A stretch of 64,000 nt of DNA, from assembly GCF_001661345.1 (NCBI RefSeq), contig NW_017962918.1:1-64000 (forward strand), given 5' to 3'. The stretch comes from Ascoidea rubescens DSM 1968. Lineage: Eukaryota; Ascomycota; Saccharomycetes; Ascoideales; Ascoideaceae. Shown here piece after piece: positions 1 through 10,970 of the stretch (position 1 is the stretch's first letter; each line of letters begins with the position of its first letter). The translations under genes and the position numbers were made by a program. The notes under the pieces are model-generated. The model saw nothing but the letters and a program-made list of their open reading frames with translations, had not been told where the DNA came from and ran no database searches.

Positions 1-290
1 ATTTGCAGGAATATGGTCTCAGGAACTTGGTTCAGAAAGGCCTACCCAACTTAAGCAACTTTTAGGTACAAGAAAACAATTCAAAATGTTGGTTAGTTTT
101 CTAGAAAAGGCATGGGACCTTAACTCTTAAGATCCTAAACTTTTTCTCTATCTGATTTGGGTAGGTTTTTTCCTGTAAGTTCAGGTTTCCCTACACCTCG
201 CTTAGAATTAAGGCAAACAACAGCTTATACCTACTATATAGGTCTACGAGTCCCACACGGCTGGCTCGCGGTCACGGAATATTAATAATA
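1..290 (+). mobile_element. LINE family 1, 3' end of a copy cut by the window edge
   Basis: This is the 3' part of a non-LTR retrotransposon. It encodes the last 42 or so codons of the C-terminal ORF (stop near 128), then a 3' UTR ending in GGCTGGCTCGCGGTCACGGA and AATATTAATAA. By eye it is identical to 49154-49441 along its whole length and about three quarters identical to the copy at 63430-63869. It has no long poly-A, only an A/T-rich end. The 5' end and 5' target duplication lie outside the window. Identity to the second copy implies a recent insertion, or a recent exchange between copies. The C-terminal zinc-knuckle motif seen in the fuller copies supports the LINE assignment. Confidence 0.8.
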
Positions 291-342
291 ATTGAAGAAT
301 TCAGATCAAGAGCTGTTTATTGAAGTTATGAATCAGTTTTAA

Positions 343-527
343 TACATAACATCTATTTCTCACTTAAGTTCATTCGTCCTTGATGTGAGTTTTCTTCCCT
401 CTAGGGTTTTCTCACATCCATGGTAAAATTACAGCGACAGTTTTTGTAGTTTATATACGGACTAATAAACAGCACCGTGCAAGAACCCCAAAAGGTGTGT
501 TCTTAGCAGTTATTTTCTTAAAAAAAA
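343..527 (+). mobile_element. LINE family 2, short 3'-UTR-only copy with target-site duplication
   Basis: This is a 5'-truncated copy of a second LINE family, holding only the 3' UTR and a poly-A tail (about 520-529). It matches 19380-19528. The shared parts are the hairpin arms GATGTGAG/CTCACATC (382-389 and 411-418) and the block CACCGTGCAAGAACCCC. It is flanked by the 12-bp direct repeat AATCAGTTTTAA (331-342 and 528-539), a typical LINE target-site duplication. It lies about 40 bp beyond the 3' end of the family 1 copy, so both may have used the same target zone. Confidence 0.75.
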
Positions 528-539
528 AATCAGTTTTAA

Positions 540-2515
540 CTTATATTGGAGCGAAGAACACCATCACACCTCTTTCTTTGGTATGTTGTTTATTTGAGCT
601 CGTTTGCTGCTACAGCTTTGAGTAGCCTTATAGGCAAATATTCTGATACACTGATTGCAGTCAATTTCTTAAATTTATGTGGAATGCCTTCAAGATATAC
701 TCACTCAAACCATAAAAGGTTAATTACCATTATTACCACGTTAATCCAATGGGATATTCTTCAATTCAGCCTAGGAAATCTTGTTTACACTGCCCACCAC
801 TATTAAATTGTGAGTGAGAATAGGATCAGAATACAGCCATCAACGTCGGCTGGAGCTGAAGTGAGTGCTTTTATTCTTCAATCTTATAGAGTTTTAATGA
901 ATATTATTTTAGAAATAATAATAGCAACAGCTTTATTGCACTTTATTTAATTCAACAATTAAAGATTGATATTAACTATATTGCTTTTAATAGAATTAAG
1001 TTAAAAAATTGGTTTCTAAGGTATATCAAATAATCAAATTATCAATATTAAAAATCATTGTATTCTCAAGTTTAAAATCTTAATCTCTATTGCTAAAAAT
1101 TATAAACAAAAATTCAAGTTTTCTTTTTAATTTTAGTCATATTCAAAATATCAATATTTTAACGGATTTTTTATTACTTCAAAAAAATAACTCTTAAATC
1201 ATTTAATTTTATTTATAATAATTCTGCTGATGAAATTTTATTTTACTTTTTGGTAGATCCATTTTACCAAAATAAAATCACTAATGTTTCTAATTAATTA
1301 CAAAAATCAATTAAAGAAACTGGTTTTAAGGACTGGGTTATTCCATTTTATAACTATTGGTTATTTTAAACAGTTAGATGATTAAAAACATATGAAAACA
1401 ATTTTAAAATTCCAGGAAAAGAAAAAAAAGCTTTGGGGAATTTGAAACTATACAGTATTGAATTTATATTATCTTTTAAAACTCAGAATAGTTGAATAAA
1501 CTATTACTGCTTTTGAAAAAATGTTAATTTATCTCATAAAATATGACTGATCTAGATGATATAAAGAAATTTACTGATTTTTGGTTTTATAAAACAGTGA
1601 TTGGAAAAAAAGAAGGGTAAAGAGGATAATCAAAACTCTAGGGTATAATTCATTGGTTAATTGAGAAATATGGTTGGTTAGAATAGCTCTAAGTAATTCC
1701 AGTTGATAAATAAGAGGAAAAGAAAAAAAACGTGCTGTTTCTGATTTGATACTCAATTAAACTGCAGCCAGTTTTGAAATTGCATTGATAACAACTAACA
1801 ACACAGCAAAACATGCTTTATATATCTTTTTCTCCTTTCAACCACAGTGCGGAAATTGCTTCTGCTGTCATTATTTTTTTCGGTATGTTAAAGACAAAAA
1901 ACTGATACTCAAAGCTATATCCGATGGTGTCGTGCTTTGGTTATTTTCTGATGAAGCACATGGCGGGGTATGTGAAATGAAAATAAGGGTATTTCCTGAA
2001 TTGTTTTCCATTTTATTTATTCAATCAGATAGACTTTTTTGGTCAGCTCACCAAAAGCAAAAGCTCATCATTAGATGATTTGCAAAATTATAGTTACAAA
2101 GCTATTTCCGCCGCGCATTGCTCGTTGATCATTTGCATTCTTATTGTGTTTTTAGGTTGAATCAGGTACCCCATTTATTAAATGTAATTTATTAACTTTA
2201 AATGAAGGAATTCAAGAAAACAATAAAGTAAAAATAAAAAAAACTGATGATATTATAATTTGCAAAAACTTTCGATTTTTATTTTTAAAGTCTTTTCAAG
2301 TGATTTATTGTGCCAGCTTATTTCAAAAATTAGATTCTGGAAAATTATATAAAGACAAGAAATTTAGCTTCTCTTAATTAAATTGTTTGAAACAAAAATC
2401 ATTACTTCCAAATACAACTTCTGGTACTTGTTTGATACTATCATAATCACTAATAATCTTCTGTTTTAATTCAATATCTTTTTACAATAGTTAACTCTAA
2501 ACAATTCACTTAGCC
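540..2515. other. Intergenic region, no gene recognised
   Basis: I see no supported gene here. The open frames at 546-806, 1571-1756 and 1785-2078 have no recognisable motif. The first begins at TTG, not ATG. The DNA is AT-rich with homopolymer runs. The last few hundred bases should hold the promoter of the dioxygenase gene at 2516. Confidence 0.6.
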
Positions 2516-3517
2516 ATGTCTCAAGAATTTACTGACTTTGTCATTTCATCTATGGGTCCAAAGACTACCCCCAGAGCAAGATGTGTTATTGGTTCTTTAA
2601 TACAGCACATCCATGACTTTACAAGAGAAAATTATATTACTGTTGATGAATGGTTGTATGGTGTTGATTTCATTAATAAAATAGGACATATGTCTGATGA
2701 AAGAAGAAATGAAGGTATTTTGGTATCCGATGTCTTGGGTCTAGAGACTTTAGTTGATATTCAAACCCATAAATTGGATCATGTTAAAAAAACTTCATCT
2801 GCTATTATCGGTCCATTTTACAGACCAAATTCCCCACTTTACAGAAATGGTGAATCTATTATTCAAAAGGAAGTCGGTGGTGTAAAAGCTTTTGTTCATG
2901 GTAGAATCACTGATCCTGAAGGTAAGCCGTTACCAGGTGCCAAAGTTGAAGTCTGGCACTGTGCTCCTAATGGATTGTATGAACAACAAGATGATGAACA
3001 ACCAGATTACAATTTGAGAGGTACATTTATTGCAGATGAGCAAGGTTATTACTCGTATACCTGTTTGAGACCCACTTCTTATCCTATTCCTTATGATGGA
3101 CCAGCTGGTGATTTATTGCAATTTATGGATAGACATCCAAACAGACCAAGTCATATTCACTGGAGGGTTTCATATCCCGAATATCATGACTTGATAACTC
3201 AAATTTACGATTCTGAGTGTCCTTACACCAAAGATGATTCTGTATTTGCTGTCAAGGAGGATTGTATTGTCAATTTCACTCCAATTGACAACATTAATCT
3301 TTCTACTGTCAATGGACACGTTAAATCTCTCGATGAATTAAAAGCTAAAGATATTGAAGTTGAATTATATTATGATATCTCATTGCCATTAGAATCAGAA
3401 ATGCAAAAGGATAGAAAGAAGGTTGAAGCTAAACAAGTTGAACTTGAAAGAGCATATTTTGAAAAATATGCTAAATTTGCCAAAAATGTTGATTTATCAT
3501 CCATCATCGAAAAATAA
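2516..3517 (+). CDS. Intradiol ring-cleavage dioxygenase (catechol / hydroxyquinol 1,2-dioxygenase type)
   Basis: This is a 333-residue non-haem Fe(III) enzyme that opens catechol-type rings between the two hydroxyls, the entry step of aromatic degradation by the 3-oxoadipate route. The N-terminal helical linker domain (residues about 1-95) is followed by the beta-sandwich catalytic domain from the GPFYRPNSP motif. The expected iron ligands are visible: Tyr155 (in GLYEQQ), Tyr189 (in SYPIPYDGPAG), His213 and His215 (in RPSHIHW). The PIPxDGPAG form and the length fit the fungal hydroxyquinol/catechol group, but I cannot choose the substrate from sequence alone. The ATG at 2516 begins a normal N-terminus with no signal peptide, so the protein is probably cytosolic. 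It stands alone, with no other aromatic-pathway gene nearby. Confidence 0.93.
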   Translation: MSQEFTDFVISSMGPKTTPRARCVIGSLIQHIHDFTRENYITVDEWLYGVDFINKIGHMSDERRNEGILVSDVLGLETLVDIQTHKLDHVKKTSSAIIGPFYRPNSPLYRNGESIIQKEVGGVKAFVHGRITDPEGKPLPGAKVEVWHCAPNGLYEQQDDEQPDYNLRGTFIADEQGYYSYTCLRPTSYPIPYDGPAGDLLQFMDRHPNRPSHIHWRVSYPEYHDLITQIYDSECPYTKDDSVFAVKEDCIVNFTPIDNINLSTVNGHVKSLDELKAKDIEVELYYDISLPLESEMQKDRKKVEAKQVELERAYFEKYAKFAKNVDLSSIIEK

Positions 3518-4867
3518 TTCAAAATTCTACATAAGTTGTGTTGCATGTATTAGATATTGGCAATTTAAATTGCTTTATGATCTATATGATATATGATATT
3601 TGATATTCAATATTCAATATTCAATATTGTTTTCTGTTCTTTTTTATGTTATTTTCTGTTATTTTGTTTATCTATAATTGTGTTAATTTTTATGATTTTG
3701 TATATATAATGATCAAATTCATCTCAATACCAAATTTGTTTTTTTTTTTGTTTCTTTTAGAATTTCAAAAACTAAAATTTTCTCAGACGTTTCTGCTCAA
3801 AAGAATAGAAATCCCTAGAAATATAGACTCTGCAAACTATATCTATATTTATTTCAAGCCTAATGATTTATAATATTTTAATTACGATAAACTGTATTCC
3901 CAATAATAAGACACTAGCAAGCACTTGAAGATAACAGATAAAGACTTAGTTTTTTTCAAAAAAAAAGAGACTCAACAACGGAAATAGTTGAAATTAAATG
4001 ATTTTATTCTCCTGATAATATAAAACAATAATAAAAAAAAACGTTTTAGGATAACCAAATATACGACCGATGATATAATTATTATAATAAATGAAAACTT
4101 AAAACATTTACCCCACAATAAACAGAAATTAAATTTTCATTTAATGAAAACTCCAAAAGCATGCTTGCCGGAAATAGCTTTTTGAAAGGAAGGGAGAAAG
4201 CTGAGCAAAAGATTTCAAACGGCTGCAAATATGCACAGTTCCAACGGTTTTGGTGAAATTGTTGCAGATAGAGTAATAATCAAAAAAAAGCTATTTCCTA
4301 CACAAGAAACCTTAACTTTTGTAGCTTTGGGTCTTAAGCTTTTAAGTAAAATTTCAAAGGATTTACAATAGTCATGAAATTCCAAACACCAGTCAGGTAA
4401 AAGTCAGGTAGGATAAGTTGCGCAAGATATGCCGTGATATCGTAGACGCCATTTCGAGACCAATACGTCGGAGCGCTCAAACCGAATGCGATTACGGAAT
4501 ATTTACGTTTAAAAACGTCCAAACACAGTTGCCGCCACATGTTGGTTGATAACGTTACCGCGCCATGCAGCTTAACGCATTACAACACGTTTAATATTTA
4601 TCGCTGCGAAAGTGCTATGAGTTGATTTTAGTTGTTTGGCGAAAAAGAACTTGATGGAAGATCTAATCCGTTACCCTCTGCGCCGACGAAGCTTGACTAT
4701 CATTGATAATTTCTACGATGAAAAACTCTGAAAATTTTAGTATCTCAATTATATATCAGACTACGATACGACTGATTTATCAATAAACCTTGGAGATAAA
4801 AATAGTTTGACTTGAGTCCGATACCTAAGGTCCTTCAATTAGTAACTAATCTATATTAATTTCAAAA
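3518..4867. other. Intergenic region with short ATTCAATATT repeats and MDJ1 upstream region
   Basis: No gene is supported. At 3596-3627 there is a short run of GATATTTGATATTCAATATTC-like repeats just after the dioxygenase stop. The stretch 4150-4700 is richer in G+C than its surroundings and probably contains the MDJ1 promoter. The frame at 4334-4540 on the minus strand shows no motif and is not called. Confidence 0.5.
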
Positions 4868-6472
4868 ATGTACAGATCTTCTTTGAATAGTTTGAAAAAT
4901 ATCTCAAAGTCTTCTCTTCCTATCTATAATTCCTCAGCAATAATACTTAAAAAAGTGCCAATAACATCTTCATCTTTCTTGCACTCTTTTTCTTATGGCA
5001 GAACATCTTTCCATACATCTTCATTTAATCTTGCTCAAGCGAGCCCTTATAAAACTTTAGGTGTCAATAAAGAAGCCTCGAATTCCGAAATTAAAAAAGC
5101 CTATTATAAATTAGCTAAAAAATTTCATCCTGATGTTAATAAAGAACCAGAAGCTGAAAAGAAATTTCACGATATTCAAGACGCTTATGAAATATTGTCT
5201 GATCCAAACAAAAGAGCAGCTTTTGATCAATATGGAACCACTGATCCAAATGCTAACCCATTTGCAGGAGGTTTTGGTGGTGCAGGAAATCCCTTTGAAG
5301 GTGCTGGAAGTCCTTTTGGTTTTAGTGGAAGTACCAACGGATTTGGCAACATAAACTTTGAAGATATATTCAGTCAAGCATTTGGAGGAAGTACAAGATC
5401 CGGCAGAGGAAACTCGTCTTTTGTAACTGAGTATGTTGGTGAAAATATCGAAATTGTCCAAACTTTAACCTTAAAAGAAGCAATTTTTGGTAAAAAATTA
5501 AATCTTGACTACTCTGTAAATGATTCATGTCATTCTTGTGATGGCTCTGGCTTAAAACCTGGAAAAGGCAAATCGACTTGTGGAACTTGTAATGGTTCTG
5601 GTCAAAAAGTCAATTTCATGAACTCTGGTTATCAAGTGGCTTATACATGTCCCAAATGTAATGGGTTAGGGAAAATAATTGCAAGCTCAAATGCTTGTGG
5701 TTCATGTAATGGGCATGGTACCGAACAAATTAGAAAAAAAATCGAAGTGGATTTGCCTCCAGGAATGATGGATGGTTCAAGAGTTAAAATGTCTGGGGAA
5801 GGAGACTCTCCTTTGGCAACAAAAGGCCCAAATACAAGATTACATAAAGGTGATTTAATCATCAGAGTTCGTGTTAAACCTGATCCAAAATTCCAAGTAG
5901 AAGGCAAAAATTTAGTTCATACTGTGTCAATTCCTATGACAACTGCTGCATTGGGTGGAACTATAACTGTTCCAACAATAGATGGACCATCTGTTAGAAT
6001 TAAAATACCTTCAGGCGCCAGTTATAACCAGGTTTTCACTGTTTCTGGTAAAGGGTTACCAAGATCGAATAATATAAGATATAGAGGGGATTTAAATATT
6101 AAATTGGACATAAAAACTTTAAAACCATTAGATGATGCTCAAACAGCCTTATTAGAAGCTTTAGCAGATTCGTTTAACGATAAAACTGCAAAGAGAATAA
6201 ATCCCTTATGGAAGACCGATAAACCTATAAAAGACAATTTGGATAGTTCAAACGAAAACCATCCATCTGAAACTGAACATGAAAGTACTTCTAAATTGAA
6301 AAAGGTCGAGAACTTTTTAGCAAGCGCTTTCAAAAAAATTTCAACTCAAACTGAATATAATCAAGATAATAAGGAAAATACTAATACAGATGAGGTTAAC
6401 AAAAATGGAAACGAAGCAAATGATAAAACAGATGAAAGAAAAAATGATGATAAGAAAGATCAAAAGAATTAG
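4868..6472 (+). CDS. MDJ1: Mitochondrial DnaJ/Hsp40 co-chaperone
   Basis: This is a 534-residue type I J-protein that would stimulate mitochondrial Hsp70 (Ssc1) in matrix protein folding. The order is: Ser/Lys-rich mitochondrial presequence (about 1-56); J domain from SPYKTLGV with HPD at 87-89; Gly/Phe-rich linker (about 130-180); four CxxCxGxG-type zinc modules (about 217-285, CHSCDGSG, CGTCNGSG, CPKCNGLG, CGSCNGHG); then the C-terminal substrate-binding domains. The presequence separates it from cytosolic Ydj1, which ends in a CaaX box that is absent here. A highly charged Asn/Lys/Glu/Asp tail of about 80 residues extends past the usual Mdj1 end. The ATG at 4868 gives a good presequence. 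Confidence 0.95.
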   Translation: MYRSSLNSLKNISKSSLPIYNSSAIILKKVPITSSSFLHSFSYGRTSFHTSSFNLAQASPYKTLGVNKEASNSEIKKAYYKLAKKFHPDVNKEPEAEKKFHDIQDAYEILSDPNKRAAFDQYGTTDPNANPFAGGFGGAGNPFEGAGSPFGFSGSTNGFGNINFEDIFSQAFGGSTRSGRGNSSFVTEYVGENIEIVQTLTLKEAIFGKKLNLDYSVNDSCHSCDGSGLKPGKGKSTCGTCNGSGQKVNFMNSGYQVAYTCPKCNGLGKIIASSNACGSCNGHGTEQIRKKIEVDLPPGMMDGSRVKMSGEGDSPLATKGPNTRLHKGDLIIRVRVKPDPKFQVEGKNLVHTVSIPMTTAALGGTITVPTIDGPSVRIKIPSGASYNQVFTVSGKGLPRSNNIRYRGDLNIKLDIKTLKPLDDAQTALLEALADSFNDKTAKRINPLWKTDKPIKDNLDSSNENHPSETEHESTSKLKKVENFLASAFKKISTQTEYNQDNKENTNTDEVNKNGNEANDKTDERKNDDKKDQKN

Positions 6473-7681
6473 TTAAATACACTAAAATTTTCTTATAGAT
6501 TTTTCTTTTTTTTTATTTCATGTTTTGATTTATGATTCCTTAGTTGTTTTTTAGGTTTTTTTATTTTTTTTATTTTTAATAAGATTTTGATCGATCTTAT
6601 TTAAATCCAGTTCTGTTAACATTTCCTTTTTCATTTTTCCAATTACTCTTTTTTTTAGTTGCATTAATAATTATATAAATTTCCTGTAAATATGATTTTC
6701 AACTGAATTTGGATTTTTAAGTATATATTGTATTTATATCAACTTCTATCGTAATAAATAAATTTTTATTTGATAAAACGAATTTTAAAGTAATAAAAAT
6801 AATATAAAATATAAAATTAATAGGTTATGCATTTCACTAGTTTCAAATAAAAATAAATAAAAATAAAAAATAATTAAATTAACTCAATAACAAAAATTTG
6901 TAAAAAATAAAAATAAAAAAATAATTAAAGTTAAAGACCAAGCCGTAAGCCGAAGAAATTGGAGTATAAAAAAATTGTGGTGATAAAAAGAAATTTAAAG
7001 AGTAGGAGTTATGTTATATATATTAGAAAAGCTTAAACCACAAGCTTTTTTCAAAAATACCTTTGAAATAGGATTGACCTTTGAAATAGGATTGATATGA
7101 TTTAACAGGGGATTATGATTAGGAAAAATAGATGAATAAAAGATGAATAAGATATTAGTTCAAAAGTAATTGAAATATTATTATGGAAAAAAAAGCAGCT
7201 TTCTAATATAAGGCTAAAAAAGGATGATGGAGATGAGATGAAAAAACAATTGTATGATCAGTAATGAGGATCAACAAATCATAAAAATTGATTGGATCCA
7301 GATCGTGAAGGTTAATAAATTGTTCAAAGCTCTTTAAAATAATTTGAAATTAATGCACTGAGTATATTCAAACCATAGAATCAAATATCAATACAAATTT
7401 ATTAAGACAATTTTGATGTAGTACCCTTGACGTTACCAGCCGTATATTACCATTGTTAGATTAAACCAGAATAGACACAATTAAAGAAATAAAGGATTAA
7501 TGTACAGAAATCAATGAGAAAAAATAAAAATAAAAACAAAAATAAAAATAAAGATAAGTTGAGAAAAATAAAAAATGATTTCTTTTAAAAAGAACTTTTT
7601 TTTTTAATTTTGGTTTTTAAAAAAATTTTCCATTTCCTTTTTAGATTTTGAATATTAATATTAAAGAATTTCTTTTGTAAT
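6473..7681. other. Convergent intergenic region, AT-rich
   Basis: This is the 3' flank shared by MDJ1 (plus) and the cell wall gene (minus). It is very A/T-rich, with many AAATAAAA runs and poly-T/poly-A tracts that could serve as 3'-end signals for both genes. I see no open frame with a recognisable motif. Confidence 0.5.
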
Positions 7682-8920
7682 TTAAATTAACATTAAAGAA
7701 AATCCAATTAAGGCAGACATTATTGAGAATTTTTGGATACCATGAGAACCACTGTTTTCAAAAAAATTCTCTAAAGCAAATCCAGTTTGGGTTTCAGAAG
7801 CAGAAGTGGAAGCAGCTTGTAAATCGGTTGAGGTTGGGTTAACTGGGTAAAAGATGTAACTTCCATCAATTTCAATATAACTGGCAGAACCGGTTCTTCT
7901 AGCAGTGGTTGAAGATTCAGATGTAACAACGGTTTGGAGTGTTCCAGTAACAGTATTGAAAATAAAACCAGAACTAGTTTCTCCATCAGAGGCTGGAGTA
8001 GTGGTACCACTTGGAATCAAGCCGGTTTGAGTAGCAGTTTCAGTTTCAGTTTCAGTTTCGGTAGCAGTTAAAGTAAAAACAAAGCCCGTATCAGTCTTTG
8101 AAACAGGAACAGTGGTAGATTCATCGACTTCAGCAATATAAGTTGAAGAAACGTTAACTAAACATTCAGTTTCAAGACAAGAAGTGTGAGTGATTAGTTC
8201 AGTGGAAACAGTGGAGATGATCATAGAGGTTTCAATTGAAGTGATACAAGAGGTTGTTTCAATGGTTTCGGTGTAAGTGGTGACAACTAATAAAGTATCT
8301 TTTCCTTTTGAAGTATAGGTTGATGTGACTGGAACTAAGATTGTTGTTGTGACAGTTGAGACAACATAACCAGAGGAATAAATGGTGGAAACAGCGCCTG
8401 TGATAGTGGACACAGGTTGATTATTAGTTGAAGAAGCAGTCAAGACTTCTGGGACAAATGAGTCGACAGTTGAACCAGAAATTGATTTAGGAATTAAAGA
8501 AAGAGAGATCTGGTTTGAACATTTTTGAATGCCATCGTTAACATAAATTGTATAAGAATCTGAATCTGAATCTGAACAAGCAACAAAGGTGTTGTAATCA
8601 TTGTAATAAAACTTTCCGTTATAAAGATAGAAATAGGTAGAACCTGAGGTTGCAATATTTAGTTGACTATCATCATTTGAAAGATAAACATTTGTATTTT
8701 GAACCAAGGCTTGAGCATTGTCGTCAATTTGGATTTTAATTGGGGTTATATCGTCTTTCAAAACTAAAGTGTCATCAGAAATACCAATTGGTAAGGAATC
8801 TATCAGGGAGTCGTCAGAATCAGCATATAGTTCAAAAATTGTCGAGTCAGCAAGAACCTTTGAGGCTAAGGCCAATAAAGATGGTAAAAGTGCAAATTTG
8901 TTTGAACCGAATAATTGCAT
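7682..8920 (-). CDS. GPI-anchored-type cell wall protein, Cwp1/SRP1-TIP1-like
   Basis: This is a 412-residue secreted wall protein. Residues 1-24 form a signal peptide (hydrophobic core ALLPSLLALASKVLA, cleavage after ADA-type residues). The next about 120 residues, acidic with repeated Ser-Asp and the pattern FYLYNGKFYY, resemble the folded head of Cwp1-like mannoproteins. A long Ser/Thr/Val stalk follows, with TETETETETATQ near residue 290. The C-terminus ends in a hydrophobic segment (FSIMSALIGFSLMLI) preceded by Asn-Ser-Gly, a plausible GPI attachment site. The role is inferred to be structural. The family assignment rests on architecture and weak sequence resemblance; no catalytic motif is present. 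The start at 8920 is the only one giving a signal peptide. Confidence 0.75.
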   Translation of the reverse strand: MQLFGSNKFALLPSLLALASKVLADSTIFELYADSDDSLIDSLPIGISDDTLVLKDDITPIKIQIDDNAQALVQNTNVYLSNDDSQLNIATSGSTYFYLYNGKFYYNDYNTFVACSDSDSDSYTIYVNDGIQKCSNQISLSLIPKSISGSTVDSFVPEVLTASSTNNQPVSTITGAVSTIYSSGYVVSTVTTTILVPVTSTYTSKGKDTLLVVTTYTETIETTSCITSIETSMIISTVSTELITHTSCLETECLVNVSSTYIAEVDESTTVPVSKTDTGFVFTLTATETETETETATQTGLIPSGTTTPASDGETSSGFIFNTVTGTLQTVVTSESSTTARRTGSASYIEIDGSYIFYPVNPTSTDLQAASTSASETQTGFALENFFENSGSHGIQKFSIMSALIGFSLMLI

Positions 8921-9611
8921 TATTAAATTGTTATTAGGAATTAGGAATTAGGAATTAGCTGTTATACTAAGAAGAGATGAAAGATAAAAACAAAATAAGA
9001 AGTGATTGGTGTGATAAACAAAATAAAATGAAAAAAAAAGAAAGAATTTGATAGTGGATATTTATGGATATTCATGTTCATTTATATATACAATGATTAT
9101 ACTTGAATAGTAGAAGTGATTGGATTGCTAGTTTTAATTGAAGGTCTTTAAAGGAACAAGCACTGATGAAAACAAACATAGCCAGACAATAATATTGATT
9201 TTTCAGACAAACTTTGCAGGAACATTTGGAGATTTGAGTAAGTTTGTTCATATATTAGTGTGGTTTATAAACGAAGTTGGCAAAGGTGATTACCCGAAAC
9301 AGAGAGTAAGTGATGAAGATTGATTATTTGGCAAAATTATAAACATCGGTTAATGTGTTTGAATACATTTAAATAACTTGATATAGGTATTTATAATTGC
9401 TACCAGATAAACACGATAATAGTTATTGGTATGAAGACATTTGTATTTACGATAATCATTTGCACCACTTGTTTACAGATCAGAGGTTAGACGAATTGAT
9501 GAAAAATAAATTCAAAACAGACGCCAGGAGTGTGGGAGCAAGCTTTTTCTATTTTTTTGACGCCATTTTTGTGGAAGCGCTTTTAATGAAAAATGAGAGA
9601 AAAAATCGCGT

Positions 9612-9621
9612 GTTCGAGTCC
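9612..9621 (+). promoter_or_regulatory. Isolated TFIIIC B-box match without a tRNA
   Basis: GTTCGAGTCC matches the B-box core GTTCGANTCC exactly. The bases on either side cannot pair as a T-stem, and no A-box is seen upstream, so this is not part of a tRNA gene. In S. cerevisiae such sites (ETC loci) bind TFIIIC without Pol III. It lies about 250 bp before LEU2. Confidence 0.45.
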
Positions 9622-9674
9622 CAGAAGAGACCCAAATAACGCTGATCTATTTCGGGAGTTGAAGCGACAACGGG

Positions 9675-9684
9675 CCGGTTCCGC
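9675..9684. promoter_or_regulatory. Leu3-like binding site upstream of LEU2
   Basis: CCGGTTCCGC differs by one base from the palindromic Leu3 consensus CCGGNNCCGG. It lies 189 bp upstream of the LEU2 start. In yeasts Leu3 activates branched-chain amino acid genes when alpha-isopropylmalate accumulates, so regulation of LEU2 by Leu3 is a reasonable inference. Confidence 0.65.
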
Positions 9685-9872
9685 AGCCGTCAATGTTTTG
9701 GTGAGTCTTAGGGAATTTTTCAAAATTGTGATCAATAATCTCCAGATTTCTTAGATTTCCTGGATTCCTTGGATTTCTTCTTCATCCTTTTTTACATATA
9801 TATTTCCACAATCATATAAGTCTTAGTTACTACAATATAACCATAACCAATCTTTGTTTTTAGTGATCGAAA

Positions 9873-10970
9873 ATGTCTGTTGTCGAAAAGAATATTGTTA
9901 TTTTGCCTGGTGATCATGTTGGTACCGAAATTGCTGACGAAGCGTTGAAAGTTCTTAATGCCATCAGTGAGGCCAATCCACTAATCAAATTCAACTTCAA
10001 GCATCATTTGATTGGCGGAGCAGCCATCGATGCCACAGGGGTGCCCTTGCCAGACAAAGCCTTGAAGGCTGCAAAGGAATCAGATGCGGTTTTACTTGGT
10101 GCTGTTGGAGGACCCAAATGGGGGACAGGTGCAGTCAGACCTGAACAAGGGTTATTGAAAATCCGTAAAGAACTAAACTTGTATGCCAATTTGAGACCAT
10201 GTAACTTTGCTTCGGAGTCGTTATTGGGATTGTCTCCATTAAGACCAGAAATCGCTAAAAACACAGATATTTTAATAGTGCGTGAGTTAGTTGGCGGGAT
10301 CTATTTTGGTGAAAGAAAGGAAGATGATGGATCTGGTTTTGCCAGTGATACAGAGGCATACTCAGTTCCAGAGGTTCAAAGAATCACAAGAATGGCCGCA
10401 TTTTTGGCATTGCAACAAAACCCTCCATTGCCAATATTTTCATTGGATAAGGCCAACGTTTTAGCGTCATCAAGATTATGGAGAAAGACTGTCACCGAGA
10501 CAATTGCAAACGAATTTCCAACATTGAAAGTCGAGCACCAATTGATCGACTCTGCTGCAATGATCTTGATCAAGTCGCCCACTAAATTGAATGGTATTGT
10601 TATCACCTCCAACATGTTTGGTGATATTATATCAGATGAGGCCTCAGTCATTCCTGGGTCCTTGGGGTTGTTGCCCTCAGCTTCGTTAGCTTCGTTGCCC
10701 GACACAAACGAGGCATTTGGATTGTACGAGCCTTGCCATGGTTCTGCTCCAGACTTGGATAAAGGCAAGGTCAATCCAGTGGCCATGATTCTCAGTGCCG
10801 CCATGATGTTGAGATTGTCCTTGAACTTGGTCAAGGAAGCCAACGCTGTGGAAGCTGCTGTCAAACAGGTTCTCGACGCCGGAATTAGAACCGGAGACTT
10901 GGGCGGGTCCAACTCCACCGCTGAGGTTGGAAATGCCATTGCTGCTGCTGTCAAGAGCATTCTTGTATAG
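9873..10970 (+). CDS. LEU2: 3-isopropylmalate dehydrogenase
   Basis: This is a 365-residue NAD-dependent oxidative decarboxylase. It converts 3-isopropylmalate to 4-methyl-2-oxopentanoate in leucine synthesis in the cytosol. The length matches S. cerevisiae Leu2 (364). Family signatures are intact: the [13 protein letters not shown]-like loop, [10 protein letters not shown], the substrate/metal region [37 protein letters not shown], and the nucleotide-binding [13 protein letters not shown]. Codon third positions are richer in G and C than in the neighbours (many TTG, AAG, GCC), consistent with strong expression. The Leu3-like site upstream supports the assignment. Confidence 0.98.
   Translation: MSVVEKNIVILPGDHVGTEIADEALKVLNAISEANPLIKFNFKHHLIGGAAIDATGVPLPDKALKAAKESDAVLLGAVGGPKWGTGAVRPEQGLLKIRKELNLYANLRPCNFASESLLGLSPLRPEIAKNTDILIVRELVGGIYFGERKEDDGSGFASDTEAYSVPEVQRITRMAAFLALQQNPPLPIFSLDKANVLASSRLWRKTVTETIANEFPTLKVEHQLIDSAAMILIKSPTKLNGIVITSNMFGDIISDEASVIPGSLGLLPSASLASLPDTNEAFGLYEPCHGSAPDLDKGKVNPVAMILSAAMMLRLSLNLVKEANAVEAAVKQVLDAGIRTGDLGGSNSTAEVGNAIAAAVKSILV

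Larger units (their letters stand above)
8921..9872. other. Divergent promoter region between the wall protein gene and LEU2
   Basis: This region holds the promoters of both flanking genes. A tandem GGAATTA repeat lies at about 8937-8957 close to the wall protein start. An isolated TFIIIC B-box (9612-9621) and a Leu3-like site (9675-9684) precede LEU2. The frames at 9138-9323 and 9397-9639 have no recognisable motif and are not called. Confidence 0.6.

Noticed and set aside
546-806. 86-codon frame after the second LINE fragment
   Set aside because: It begins at TTG and has no recognisable motif; the first true ATG leaves a short remnant.
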